Below the pieces are notes generated by a model, which saw nothing but the letters and a program-made list of their open reading frames with translations, made no database searches and was not told where the DNA came from. Positions 18,101 to 25,097 of a stretch of DNA of 64,000 bases are shown piece after piece. Source of the stretch: M3007 sp964550795 (GTDB lineage Bacteria; Bacteroidota; Bacteroidia; Chitinophagales; Saprospiraceae). The DNA is taken from assembly GCA_964550795.1 (NCBI GenBank), contig CAZKBH010000015.1, positions 23,110-87,109 on the forward strand, read 5' to 3'. Each line of letters begins with the position of its first letter. Position 1 is the stretch's first letter. A program made the translations under genes and the position numbers.

Positions 18101-18600
18101 ATTATTACGAAATCAACGAGGGCATTGGCGTACATAAATCTCCGGCGCTGTATGGCGCTTTCCCAACCGATCCTTATTCCCATACACCTGCCGGAAAAGG
18201 CGCACAACAACCTGGCATGACCGGGCAGGTTAAGGAAGATATCTTGAGCAGGTTCGGCGAGTTGGGCGTTTTGGTAAAAAATGGCCAACTCTGTTTCAAT
18301 CCCTGTTTGCTGCGGAAAAGTGAGTTCCTGGAAGAAGCCACTGTGTTTGAATACGTGGATGTCCAACAGGAATTCAGGCAATTACCGCTCGAAAAAGGGT
18401 CACTTTGTTTCACCTATTGTCAGGTGCCCATCGTGTATACGTTGGCAGCAGAAAACAGCCTGACCATTGCGTATAAAAACAGCGCGCCGACCCAATTGAA
18501 CGAGCTGACGGTAGATGAAACGAACAGTCTGAAAATGTTTGAAAGGACAGGGGAAATCACCCAAATCACGGTTCAAATCAAGGCCTCCATCTTGAAATAA
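15118..18600 (+). CDS. GH149-type beta-1,3-oligoglucan phosphorylase with in-frame palindromic insert
   Basis: The 1160-residue protein has no signal peptide and should be cytoplasmic. Its length and blocks (HIWEPFSNRYEG, LLDGIQNIMPYGVPSSLQNS, NLVDAYKRSE, and RPEWNDANNALVGNG with the likely catalytic acid D636) fit the GH149 branch of the GH94/GH149/GH161 phosphorylases, which release glucose-1-phosphate from beta-1,3-glucooligosaccharides. Residues about 664-693 (KSVAHLNLS...RGVPHFSERA) come from an inserted palindromic repeat that stays in frame; see the separate entry. Coding continues to a normal C terminus, so the enzyme may tolerate the insert. It is 3 bases after GH16 and 1 base before GH17. 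GH161 is the main alternative. Confidence 0.8.
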   Translation: MKLQSAQIGADSYFKISDSDTIRPFFMSIVSDSDHWMFISSNGGLSAGRKNADYALFPYYTDDKITESVEITGSKSIFRIKQGGVQHIWEPFSNRYEGIHRSSRNLYKHIFGNKIIFEEINHDLQLSFQVEWNSSDKFGFVRKSRLINQGSAALSIALLDGIQNIMPYGVPSSLQNSASNLVDAYKRSELDQATGLGIYALSAIIVDKAEPSEALKGNVAWSLGLENPTYLLSSLQLGAFRKGAQLLQEEDVKAEKGAYFLHQEIALAPQEEKEWMIVANVNQSRVSVAQLMDLIKNEKGLYQLVNQDIAAGTKRLLALNAAADGLQLSSDHRRDTRHFANVLFNIMRGGIFDQNYQIEKWDFSDYLSKANKTVFEQAKPVLDKLPDVLSFFEIRKIALQSGDAHFTRLCLEYMPLKFSRRHGDPSRPWNWFSINTRSEKDGSKILDYQGNWRDIFQNWEALAHSYPAFIESMVYKFLNATTFDGYNPYRVTKDGFDWETIEPDNPWSYIGYWGDHQIIYLLKFLEFMEDHEPGQMERLFDKACFVYANVPYKIKSYEDTLKNPKDTIEFNHEAEKEIHSLKERMGADGALVRDEKGKIHTVTFVEKILATVLSKLSNFIPEAGIWMNTQRPEWNDANNALVGNGVSVVTLCYLRRFLYFFKKVLAKSVAHLNLSIDHQHNSRGVPHFSERAPKNAHISSEMLVFLHGVSETLNQHQHLLSGKINDQDRKRILDGLGKAGSAYRTQLYSQPFSGEKQAVSLDEIAQFFDLSLRFLEHTIDANKRPDHLYHAYNLMTSENDTVSIAYLSEMLEGQVAALSSKYLSGQESVILLEHLKKSKLFRPDQNSYLLYPNKDLPGFFEKNNLPKEAVGQSSLLTQLVSDGNVDIIEKDINGVYHFNSNFKNAGDLSAALTELSKTKYAPLVDKDQKRVLQIFEDIFNHKAFTGRSGTFFGYEGLGSIYWHMVSKLQLAVMESCQKAVEEGESAAIVGQLLDHYYEINEGIGVHKSPALYGAFPTDPYSHTPAGKGAQQPGMTGQVKEDILSRFGELGVLVKNGQLCFNPCLLRKSEFLEEATVFEYVDVQQEFRQLPLEKGSLCFTYCQVPIVYTLAAENSLTIAYKNSAPTQLNELTVDETNSLKMFERTGEITQITVQIKASILK
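17107..17194. mobile_element. Family A palindromic element inserted inside the GH149 coding sequence
   Basis: The inner arms (AAAAGTGTGGCACACCT at 17116-17132 and AGGTGTGCCACACTTTTC) and the right end (CTGAACGCGCTC, to 17194) match the element at 14161-14234. The left outer arm is eroded (GTATTGGCT) and the loop is longer and different. CAAAAAA flanks both sides (17100-17106 and 17195-17201), a weak 7-bp candidate target duplication. That spacing is 95 bases, not a multiple of three, so small deletions in the left arm may have restored the frame. The element is translated as about 30 extra residues. Confidence 0.75.
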
Positions 18601-18601
18601 C

Positions 18602-20044
18602 ATGAAAACAAGGTGGCAAGCAGCGGTTATTCTCTTGGCTTTAGCCTTCATTTTTTCAGGGCATACCCCGTGCCGCCTCCACCCAATGACCTATGAATTT
18701 ACGGCCATATTTTCTGTTCATCTGCGTTCTTCGTCGGTTAAAATGTCCCGCATTACGCCCTCCTCAAGCCTTGATGAACAAAAAATCTGTCGCGCCAATT
18801 CAAAGGTCATTCGGTGGATGCGGCACGGGCGCCTGGACAAACCATATCAAAATAGAAAAACATTGACAGCGAAAGACATCCTGGGTAATCCCAAATATTT
18901 GGCCATTTCTTACGGTGGGTACCGGGAAAACAGCCGTGACTTGCAGCCGACGGTGGAGCAATTGAAAGAGGATATGAAAATCCTCGCTGCCATGAACATC
19001 AGGGTGTTGCGTACCTACAATACCAAGTTGGCAGAAGTCGCCAATTTGCTAAAGGCAATACGTGCATTAAAACAGGAAGACCCCGATTTCGAGATGTATA
19101 TCATGTTGGGCGCCTGGATTGATTGTCGGAGAGCACACACCAATCATCCCGATCATCATCATGAAGATGAGGAGGCCAACGCCGGAGAAATCCAACGAGC
19201 GGTGGATATGGCCAGCCAATACCCCGATATTGTAAAAATCATCGCCGTTGGCAACGAAGCGATGGTACACTGGGCAAGCAGTTATTATGTGCAGCCCTGG
19301 GTGATTTTAAAATACGTAAACCAACTGCAGGCACTGAAGGAAGCAGGTACATTGTCCAAAGACCTATGGATTACCAGTTCGGACAATTTCGCCTCCTGGG
19401 GCGGCGGCGGCGCAGAATACCATCTGGAAGATTTGACCAAATTGTTCGAGGCGGTTGATTACGTGTCCATGCATACCTATCCGATGCACGACACCCATTA
19501 CAACCCTGCTTTTTGGGGTAATTTCGAGGGCGAGGAATCGCTGTCTGATACCGCCAAAATGGCTGCTGCAATGACCCGCGCCAGGGACTATGCCGTTTCG
19601 CAATACCAAAGCGTGGCAAAATACATGCAAGGATTGGGCATTAAAAAACCCATTCATATCGGAGAAACAGGCTGGGCCAGCGCCTGCAATGGTCACTACG
19701 GAACCGATGGCTCCAAAGCGACCGACGAATACAAGGAAGGGCTTTATTACCAGATGATGCGGGAATGGACCAATCGGGAGCGCATCGCCTGCTTTTACTT
19801 CGAAGCTTTTGACGAAATCTGGAAGGACGCCGGAAATCCCGGAGGCTCGGAAAATCACTTTGGATTGTTCACCATTGACGGAAAAGCAAAATATGCCATT
19901 TGGGATTTGGTGGACCAGGGTGTTTTTAAGGGACTGTCAAGAGATGGGAATCCCATTGTAAAAACGCATGATGGAAACAAAGCCGCCTTGCTCCAACAGG
20001 TACCGCTTCCCCCGGCAAAACAGGGAAAGGCGGCGGGCCATTGA
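18602..20044 (+). CDS. GH17 family glucan hydrolase, exported
   Basis: The 480-residue protein has a hydrophobic N terminus (AAVILLALAFIFSG), probably a signal peptide. The GH17 domain runs from about 85 to 450: YLAISYGGYRE, RVLRTYNTK, acid/base E219 in AVGNEAM, nucleophile E355 in HIGETGWAS, and FYFEAFDEIWK. Families with this fold act on beta-1,3-glucans as hydrolases or transglycosylases. Residues about 22-75 (HTPCRLHPMTYEFTAIFS onward) are not typical of GH17 and read like translated non-coding DNA, a possible inserted segment. It starts 1 base after the GH149 stop, so coupling is likely. It differs clearly from the two GH17 domains at 23 and 24 kb. Confidence 0.85.
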   Translation: MKTRWQAAVILLALAFIFSGHTPCRLHPMTYEFTAIFSVHLRSSSVKMSRITPSSSLDEQKICRANSKVIRWMRHGRLDKPYQNRKTLTAKDILGNPKYLAISYGGYRENSRDLQPTVEQLKEDMKILAAMNIRVLRTYNTKLAEVANLLKAIRALKQEDPDFEMYIMLGAWIDCRRAHTNHPDHHHEDEEANAGEIQRAVDMASQYPDIVKIIAVGNEAMVHWASSYYVQPWVILKYVNQLQALKEAGTLSKDLWITSSDNFASWGGGGAEYHLEDLTKLFEAVDYVSMHTYPMHDTHYNPAFWGNFEGEESLSDTAKMAAAMTRARDYAVSQYQSVAKYMQGLGIKKPIHIGETGWASACNGHYGTDGSKATDEYKEGLYYQMMREWTNRERIACFYFEAFDEIWKDAGNPGGSENHFGLFTIDGKAKYAIWDLVDQGVFKGLSRDGNPIVKTHDGNKAALLQQVPLPPAKQGKAAGH

Positions 20045-20093
20045 CAATTCTCAGGAACGGGTGAATAATAACTTGTTCCATAACCTATTCATC

Positions 20094-21605
20094 ATGAGGG
20101 CATTGATAAAAACCGTTTACACTTTTTCTTTCCTAGTTATGCTCAGTGCTTGTACCACCGGAGATCAGAAATTGGACGTGGAAGTTTTTGAAACCTCTGC
20201 AAGCGGCAACAAGCTCCAGCTGATCAAGGATTTTCCCGTTGCTGAAAAATCGGTGGCCATCAAACTCCTGCCTGACAAAAAATTCCAAACCATCACCGGG
20301 TTCGGAGGCTCGTTTACGGAATCATCGGCCTGGCTGTTGAATCAAATGAGCAAGGAAAACCGCAGCAAGATTTTGGAAGCCTATTTTGGGGAAACCGGCG
20401 CCCGCTATTCCCTGACCCGCACCCATATCAACTCCTGTGATTTTTCTTTGAAGCATTACTCCTATGCCCCGGTGGAGGGAGACACCCTGTTGAAAAGTTT
20501 TTCCATCGAGGAAGACCGGAGCGATATCATCCCGATGATCAAGGATGCAAAAGCGATTTCCAAAGAAGGGTTCAAAATCCTTTCCTCTCCCTGGACAGCC
20601 CCACCCTGGATGAAAGACAATAACAAATGGGTGGGCGGGAAATTACTGCCGGCGTATTACGACACCTGGGCCTTGTTTTTTTCAAAATATATAGATGCTT
20701 ATAAATCGGAGGGCATTGACATCTGGGGGCTTACCGTAGAAAACGAACCGCTGGGCAATGGCAACAACTGGGAGAGTATGCACTTTACGCCGGAAGAAAT
20801 GACCCAATTTGTGCAAAACCACCTGGGCCCAAAACTGGAATCCGACGGGAAAGGCCACGTCAAAATATTGGGCTACGATCAAAATCGCGAGCATTTGCAG
20901 GAATGGGTGGACGTGATGTACCGGGATGAAGCCGCTTCAAAATATTTCGCAGGCGCTGCCATACATTGGTATGCAAGCACTTATGACGTTTTTCCCGATG
21001 CACTGCAATACGCGCACAACAAAGCTCCGGGCAAACACTTGATCCAATCAGAAGCCTGTGTGGATGCAGAAGTGCCGCATTGGCAAGACGACGCCTGGTA
21101 CTGGAGCCCGGAAGCCACCGACTGGGGCTGGGACTGGGCGCCGGAAAAAGACAAACACCTGCACCCAAAATATGCCCCCGTGAACCGCTATGCAGGGGAC
21201 ATCATCGGCTGCCTCAACAACTGGGTAGATGGCTGGATTGACTGGAACATGGTATTGGATCGGCAGGGCGGTCCTAACTGGTTCAAAAACTGGTGCACCG
21301 CCCCCGTCATTGTTGACCCAGCTGCAGACGAGGTGTACTTCACGCCCCTTTATTACACCATGGCCCATTTCAGCAAATTCATCCGGCCGGGCGCGGTGCG
21401 GATTGGGTTTGAAAATGCAGATAAGACCATCCAGATCACCGCTGCCCAAAACCCCGATGGCTCCATTGCAGTGGTAGTTTTTAATCCGACAGAAAACGAA
21501 AAACAGCTCACACTCTCCGTTGGCGAAAAATCAACCCAAGTAAAAATCAATAACAAAGCGATTCAAACCATAGTGCTAAATAAACGAAACACCAACCATG
21601 AGTAA
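20094..21605 (+). CDS. GH30 beta-glucanase/beta-glucosidase (probable beta-1,6), lipoprotein
   Basis: Start chosen at ATG 20094, directly before a lipoprotein signal (TFSFLVMLSACTTGD); an upstream in-frame start would overlap the GH17 gene. The 503-residue enzyme has the GH30 layout: QTITGFGGSFTESSAWLL near the N terminus, SPWTAPPWMK, acid/base E218 in TVENEP, nucleophile E320 in IQSEACV, and a C-terminal beta side domain (VVVFNPTENEKQLTL). GH30 subfamilies 1 and 3 act on beta-glucosides and beta-1,6-glucan, so debranching of laminarin is the likely role. Its last 8 bases overlap the start of the permease-GH17 gene. Confidence 0.88.
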   Translation: MRALIKTVYTFSFLVMLSACTTGDQKLDVEVFETSASGNKLQLIKDFPVAEKSVAIKLLPDKKFQTITGFGGSFTESSAWLLNQMSKENRSKILEAYFGETGARYSLTRTHINSCDFSLKHYSYAPVEGDTLLKSFSIEEDRSDIIPMIKDAKAISKEGFKILSSPWTAPPWMKDNNKWVGGKLLPAYYDTWALFFSKYIDAYKSEGIDIWGLTVENEPLGNGNNWESMHFTPEEMTQFVQNHLGPKLESDGKGHVKILGYDQNREHLQEWVDVMYRDEAASKYFAGAAIHWYASTYDVFPDALQYAHNKAPGKHLIQSEACVDAEVPHWQDDAWYWSPEATDWGWDWAPEKDKHLHPKYAPVNRYAGDIIGCLNNWVDGWIDWNMVLDRQGGPNWFKNWCTAPVIVDPAADEVYFTPLYYTMAHFSKFIRPGAVRIGFENADKTIQITAAQNPDGSIAVVVFNPTENEKQLTLSVGEKSTQVKINNKAIQTIVLNKRNTNHE

Positions 21606-23946
21606 TTCAGAACCGACCTCGCAAAAAGTTCCTTTTGGGCAAAAGGTAGCCTTCGGATTGGGTATGCTTGCCAATCAAATGTTCCCAGCCGCTTTGGGGA
21701 TATTTATGGTTGTGCTCGTTCAGGATTTAGGCTTCCCGGGCTGGATGTGGGGCATCCTGTTTTTCCTGCCCCGGGTTTATGATTCTATCACCGACCCGAT
21801 TATGGGTTTTATCACGGACAATACCCGCTCTGTATGGGGCAGACGCAGACAGTATGTCTTTATTGGTGCCTTGATCATGGGCATTTCCTTTGTGGCGATG
21901 TGGCAATTGCACCGTGAAAATGGTGTGGAATATAACTTCATGTACTTCCTGCTTTGGTCGCTTGTATTCTATACCGGGCTTACGATTTTTAGTGTGCCTT
22001 ATGTCGCCATGGGCTACGAGATGACCGATGATTTCCATGAGCGCACCAATATTATGGCCGTAGCGCAGTGGATCGGGCAATGGGCTTGGGTCATTGCGCC
22101 CTGGTTTTGGATTGTGATGTACGATCCCTCCTGGTTTGAAAATGCAGATACCGCTACCCGATCACTTTCTGTATGGGTGGGTATATTCTGTATGATTTTG
22201 GCTATGATTCCCGCTTTTTTCATTAAAAGCAAATCCACCAAAGAGGATGAGAGCCTCATCCCCCTGAGTTGGAAAAATGTGGGTGGCGGCCTCAAAGAAA
22301 TAGTGAACGGGTTCAAAGAAGCCTTTCGGATTCGCCCGTTCAGAAAACTTTGTATTTCGACCTTTTTGATTTTTAATGCCTTCAACACGGTAGCCTCCTT
22401 CTCTTTTTTCATCATTGTTTATTATTTGTTCAATGGGAATACGGAAGCGGCAGGTGTCTGGCCGACTTTATTTGGAAGTGTAGGGGCTTTGGTGACCACG
22501 TTCGCGGTCATACCTACCGTGGCATGGATGTCCGGGAAAATGGGCAAGAAAAATGCCTTTATGCTCTCGCAGGGTATCTCCCTCATCGGATATTTCTTGT
22601 TTTGGTTCCTGTTTGTGCCCGGCAAACCGTACATGTACATGTTCGCACTTCCATTCTTTTCCTTTGGTATCGGCAGTTTGTTCACCCTGATGATGTCTAT
22701 GACTGCGGATGTATGTGATTTGGACGAATTGAACACAGGCAAACGACGGGAAGGCATTTTCGGCGCTATTTACTGGTGGATGGTGAAATTTGGTTTTGCC
22801 ATTGCCGGCTTGATGAGCGGCGCTATCATGAGTTTTGTAGGGTTCACCCCCGATGCGGACGTCCAGCCAGAAGGTGCGGTATCGGGACTAAGGATGTTCT
22901 TTTCGGTAGTTCCTATTGCGGGAACCTTGATTGCGATGTGGATCATGCGCGATTATGATGTGTCTGAAGAACGCGCTCAGGAAATACGGACAGCCATCAA
23001 TCAGAAAAAAGCAGCCACGACCAGTTCCTCTGCTTATTTGTCTGGCAAATTGCTTGGACTGAGTAAAGGATTGAATTTGAACACCAGCACGGGTTTGAAT
23101 TTCAGCGGAAAATCCACGACGGAAATCAAGTCGTTGTTTGCGCACTCGCTCAACAAAGGCTTACACGGATTGTGTTTCAGCCCATACACCGAAGGTCAGG
23201 GCGTGGGAGATACCTTGTCTGAATCCCAGATTCGCCGGCGTATGGAAATCGTTGCGCCCCATACCAAATGGGTTCGTTCCTTCTCCTGTACCCAGGGAAA
23301 TGAATTGATTCCAAAAGTGGCCCGGGAAAAAGATTTGAAAACCATGGTGGGCGCCTGGATAAGTCAGGACAAGGAAAGAAACGAAAGAGAAATCAAGGCG
23401 CTCGTCCAATTGGCTGAAGCAGGATTGGTGGACATCGCAGCGGTGGGCAACGAAGTATTACAGCGCAATGAGCTTTCCGAACAAGCCATCATTCAATACC
23501 TGCAGCAAGTAAGAGCATTGCTGCCCAAACACATACCCTTGGGTTATGTAGATGCCTATTATCATTTCCTCGACAAGCCCGCTTTGGTAGATGCCTGCGA
23601 CGTGATTTTGATCAACTGCTACCCGTTCTGGGAAGGTGCCGATAATGAACACGCCTTGCATTACCTGCAACACATGGTTACCCTGACGAATCAGGTAGCC
23701 AAAGGCAAAAAAGTGATCGTCACGGAAACAGGTTGGCCAAGCAAGGGGCAAAATGTACAGGGCGCCCATCCATCGGCTGAAAATGCGATGAAATACTTTG
23801 TCAATACCCAGCACTGGACTACAGACCATAACATTGAAATGTTCTATTTCTCCTCCTTCGACGAATCCTGGAAACTTCATCACGAAGGGGAAGTGGGTAC
23901 GCAATGGGGCTTGTGGGATATCAATGAAAAACAAAAGTTTGGTTGA
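21598..23946 (+). CDS. GPH-family sugar:cation symporter fused to a C-terminal GH17 domain
   Basis: The 782-residue protein combines two usually separate functions. Residues 1 to about 465 form a 12-helix MFS permease of the GPH group (LPRVYDSITDPIMGFITDN, then VWGRRRQYVF; late SMTADVCDLDELNTGKRREG). A 25-residue linker leads to a complete GH17 domain at about 490-782 with acid/base E619 (VGNEVLQ) and nucleophile E710 (TETGWPS). In this family both permease ends lie in the cytoplasm, so the enzyme would meet oligosaccharides as they enter; this placement is inference. The GH17 part closely resembles the stand-alone protein at 24154. The gene overlaps GH30 by 8 bases. No frameshift or gap supports an artefact; the fusion is read straight through. 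Confidence 0.85.
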   Translation: MSNSEPTSQKVPFGQKVAFGLGMLANQMFPAALGIFMVVLVQDLGFPGWMWGILFFLPRVYDSITDPIMGFITDNTRSVWGRRRQYVFIGALIMGISFVAMWQLHRENGVEYNFMYFLLWSLVFYTGLTIFSVPYVAMGYEMTDDFHERTNIMAVAQWIGQWAWVIAPWFWIVMYDPSWFENADTATRSLSVWVGIFCMILAMIPAFFIKSKSTKEDESLIPLSWKNVGGGLKEIVNGFKEAFRIRPFRKLCISTFLIFNAFNTVASFSFFIIVYYLFNGNTEAAGVWPTLFGSVGALVTTFAVIPTVAWMSGKMGKKNAFMLSQGISLIGYFLFWFLFVPGKPYMYMFALPFFSFGIGSLFTLMMSMTADVCDLDELNTGKRREGIFGAIYWWMVKFGFAIAGLMSGAIMSFVGFTPDADVQPEGAVSGLRMFFSVVPIAGTLIAMWIMRDYDVSEERAQEIRTAINQKKAATTSSSAYLSGKLLGLSKGLNLNTSTGLNFSGKSTTEIKSLFAHSLNKGLHGLCFSPYTEGQGVGDTLSESQIRRRMEIVAPHTKWVRSFSCTQGNELIPKVAREKDLKTMVGAWISQDKERNEREIKALVQLAEAGLVDIAAVGNEVLQRNELSEQAIIQYLQQVRALLPKHIPLGYVDAYYHFLDKPALVDACDVILINCYPFWEGADNEHALHYLQHMVTLTNQVAKGKKVIVTETGWPSKGQNVQGAHPSAENAMKYFVNTQHWTTDHNIEMFYFSSFDESWKLHHEGEVGTQWGLWDINEKQKFG

Positions 23947-24016
23947 AATTGGGATTGGGGTTATGTCAAAAGTCTAGATTGAAAATTTGTTGCGGAATTA
24001 TATTTTGATTCTCATA

Positions 24017-24056
24017 AAATCCTATAAGGTTTTTAAAACCTTATAGGATTCGATTA
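24017..24056. repeat. Palindromic repeat, core shared with family B elements
   Basis: CCTATAAGGTTTTTAAAACC and the remaining arm form a palindrome followed by ATTCGATT. The same core (CCTATAAGG...CCTTATAGG, then TCGAT) is the centre of the two family B elements at 38798-38888 and 45595-45684, but here the outer CATACTACTGGAC arms are missing. It lies in the 207-base gap between the permease-GH17 and GH17 genes and could act as an RNA hairpin. Confidence 0.65.
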
Positions 24057-24153
24057 GCCAGAATTCAAACATTATTTCTTGTAGAAACCAATGAGAGACC
24101 TTTTTGTACAACCCCATGGCCCGTCTGCTTCACACTAAAAGCATCCTAAAATC

Positions 24154-25038
24154 ATGTCATTTAAACAAGGAAAAATCTTAACCCTCTCTGGAATAGACTA
24201 TTCCGGCAAATCTCCCGAACAGGTTCAAAACCTATTTCGGCAAACATTGGAAAGTGGCATGCATGGCCTCTGCTACAGTGCATACGAAGAAGGCCAGGAG
24301 CCCGGCGACGTATTAACCATTGAGCAGATCCGGCGGCGCATGACAATCATTGCCCCTTACACGAAATGGATACGCTCCTTTTCCTGTATAGAAGGCAACG
24401 AGCTGGTGCCAAAAGTAGCGCGTGAGTTCGGGATAAAAACCCTCGTGGGCGCCTGGTTGGGAAAGGATAAAGACCTGAACGAACAGGAAATTAACGGCCT
24501 CATACAATTGGCCCAGGAAGGCTACGTGGACATTGCCGCTGTTGGCAACGAAGTGCTCTACCGGAAAGACCTGAGCGAGGATGACTTACTGAATTACATC
24601 CACCGAGTAAAAAAGGCGATCCCGGAGGTGCAGGTTGGGTATGTGGACGCCTATTACGAGTTCACCGATTGCCCCAGAATCACGGAGGCTTGCGATGTTA
24701 TTCTGTCCAATTGTTATCCTTTTTGGGAAGGCTGTCAGATAGACTATTCATTGGTATACATGAAACAGATGTACCAGCAGGCAGTACAGGCCGCTAATGG
24801 CAAAAAAGTGATTATCACGGAAACGGGCTGGCCGAGCCAGGGGAAAAGTCTTGAAGGTGCTGAACCCTCTGCGGAGAATGCCATGAAATACTTCATCAAT
24901 GCCCAGCAATGGGCTCGTGAGGAGAACATCGAGATCTTTTATTTCTCCTCCTTCGATGAATCCTGGAAAGTAGGCGCCGAAGGCGACGTGGGTGCTTATT
25001 GGGGCCTGTGGGACATGCACCAACAACTCAAATTTTAA
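24154..25038 (+). CDS. Stand-alone GH17 beta-1,3-glucan hydrolase, probably cytoplasmic
   Basis: The 294-residue protein has no signal peptide (MSFKQGKILTLSGIDYSGKS) and consists of one GH17 domain with acid/base E133 (AVGNEVLY) and nucleophile E223 (ITETGWPS). Blocks such as IRRRM, TKWIRSFSC, GNELVPKVARE and FYFSSFDESWK are shared almost word for word with the GH17 part of the preceding permease fusion, so the two are recent paralogues. I infer that it trims imported oligosaccharides beside GH149. It is 207 bases downstream of the fusion and 59 before the type IX-secreted protein. Confidence 0.88.
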   Translation: MSFKQGKILTLSGIDYSGKSPEQVQNLFRQTLESGMHGLCYSAYEEGQEPGDVLTIEQIRRRMTIIAPYTKWIRSFSCIEGNELVPKVAREFGIKTLVGAWLGKDKDLNEQEINGLIQLAQEGYVDIAAVGNEVLYRKDLSEDDLLNYIHRVKKAIPEVQVGYVDAYYEFTDCPRITEACDVILSNCYPFWEGCQIDYSLVYMKQMYQQAVQAANGKKVIITETGWPSQGKSLEGAEPSAENAMKYFINAQQWAREENIEIFYFSSFDESWKVGAEGDVGAYWGLWDMHQQLKF

Positions 25039-25097
25039 CATTTCTGGCCTCACAAACCGTTGAGGCTATCTTTTTAATGATTGTAAAAATTGACACA

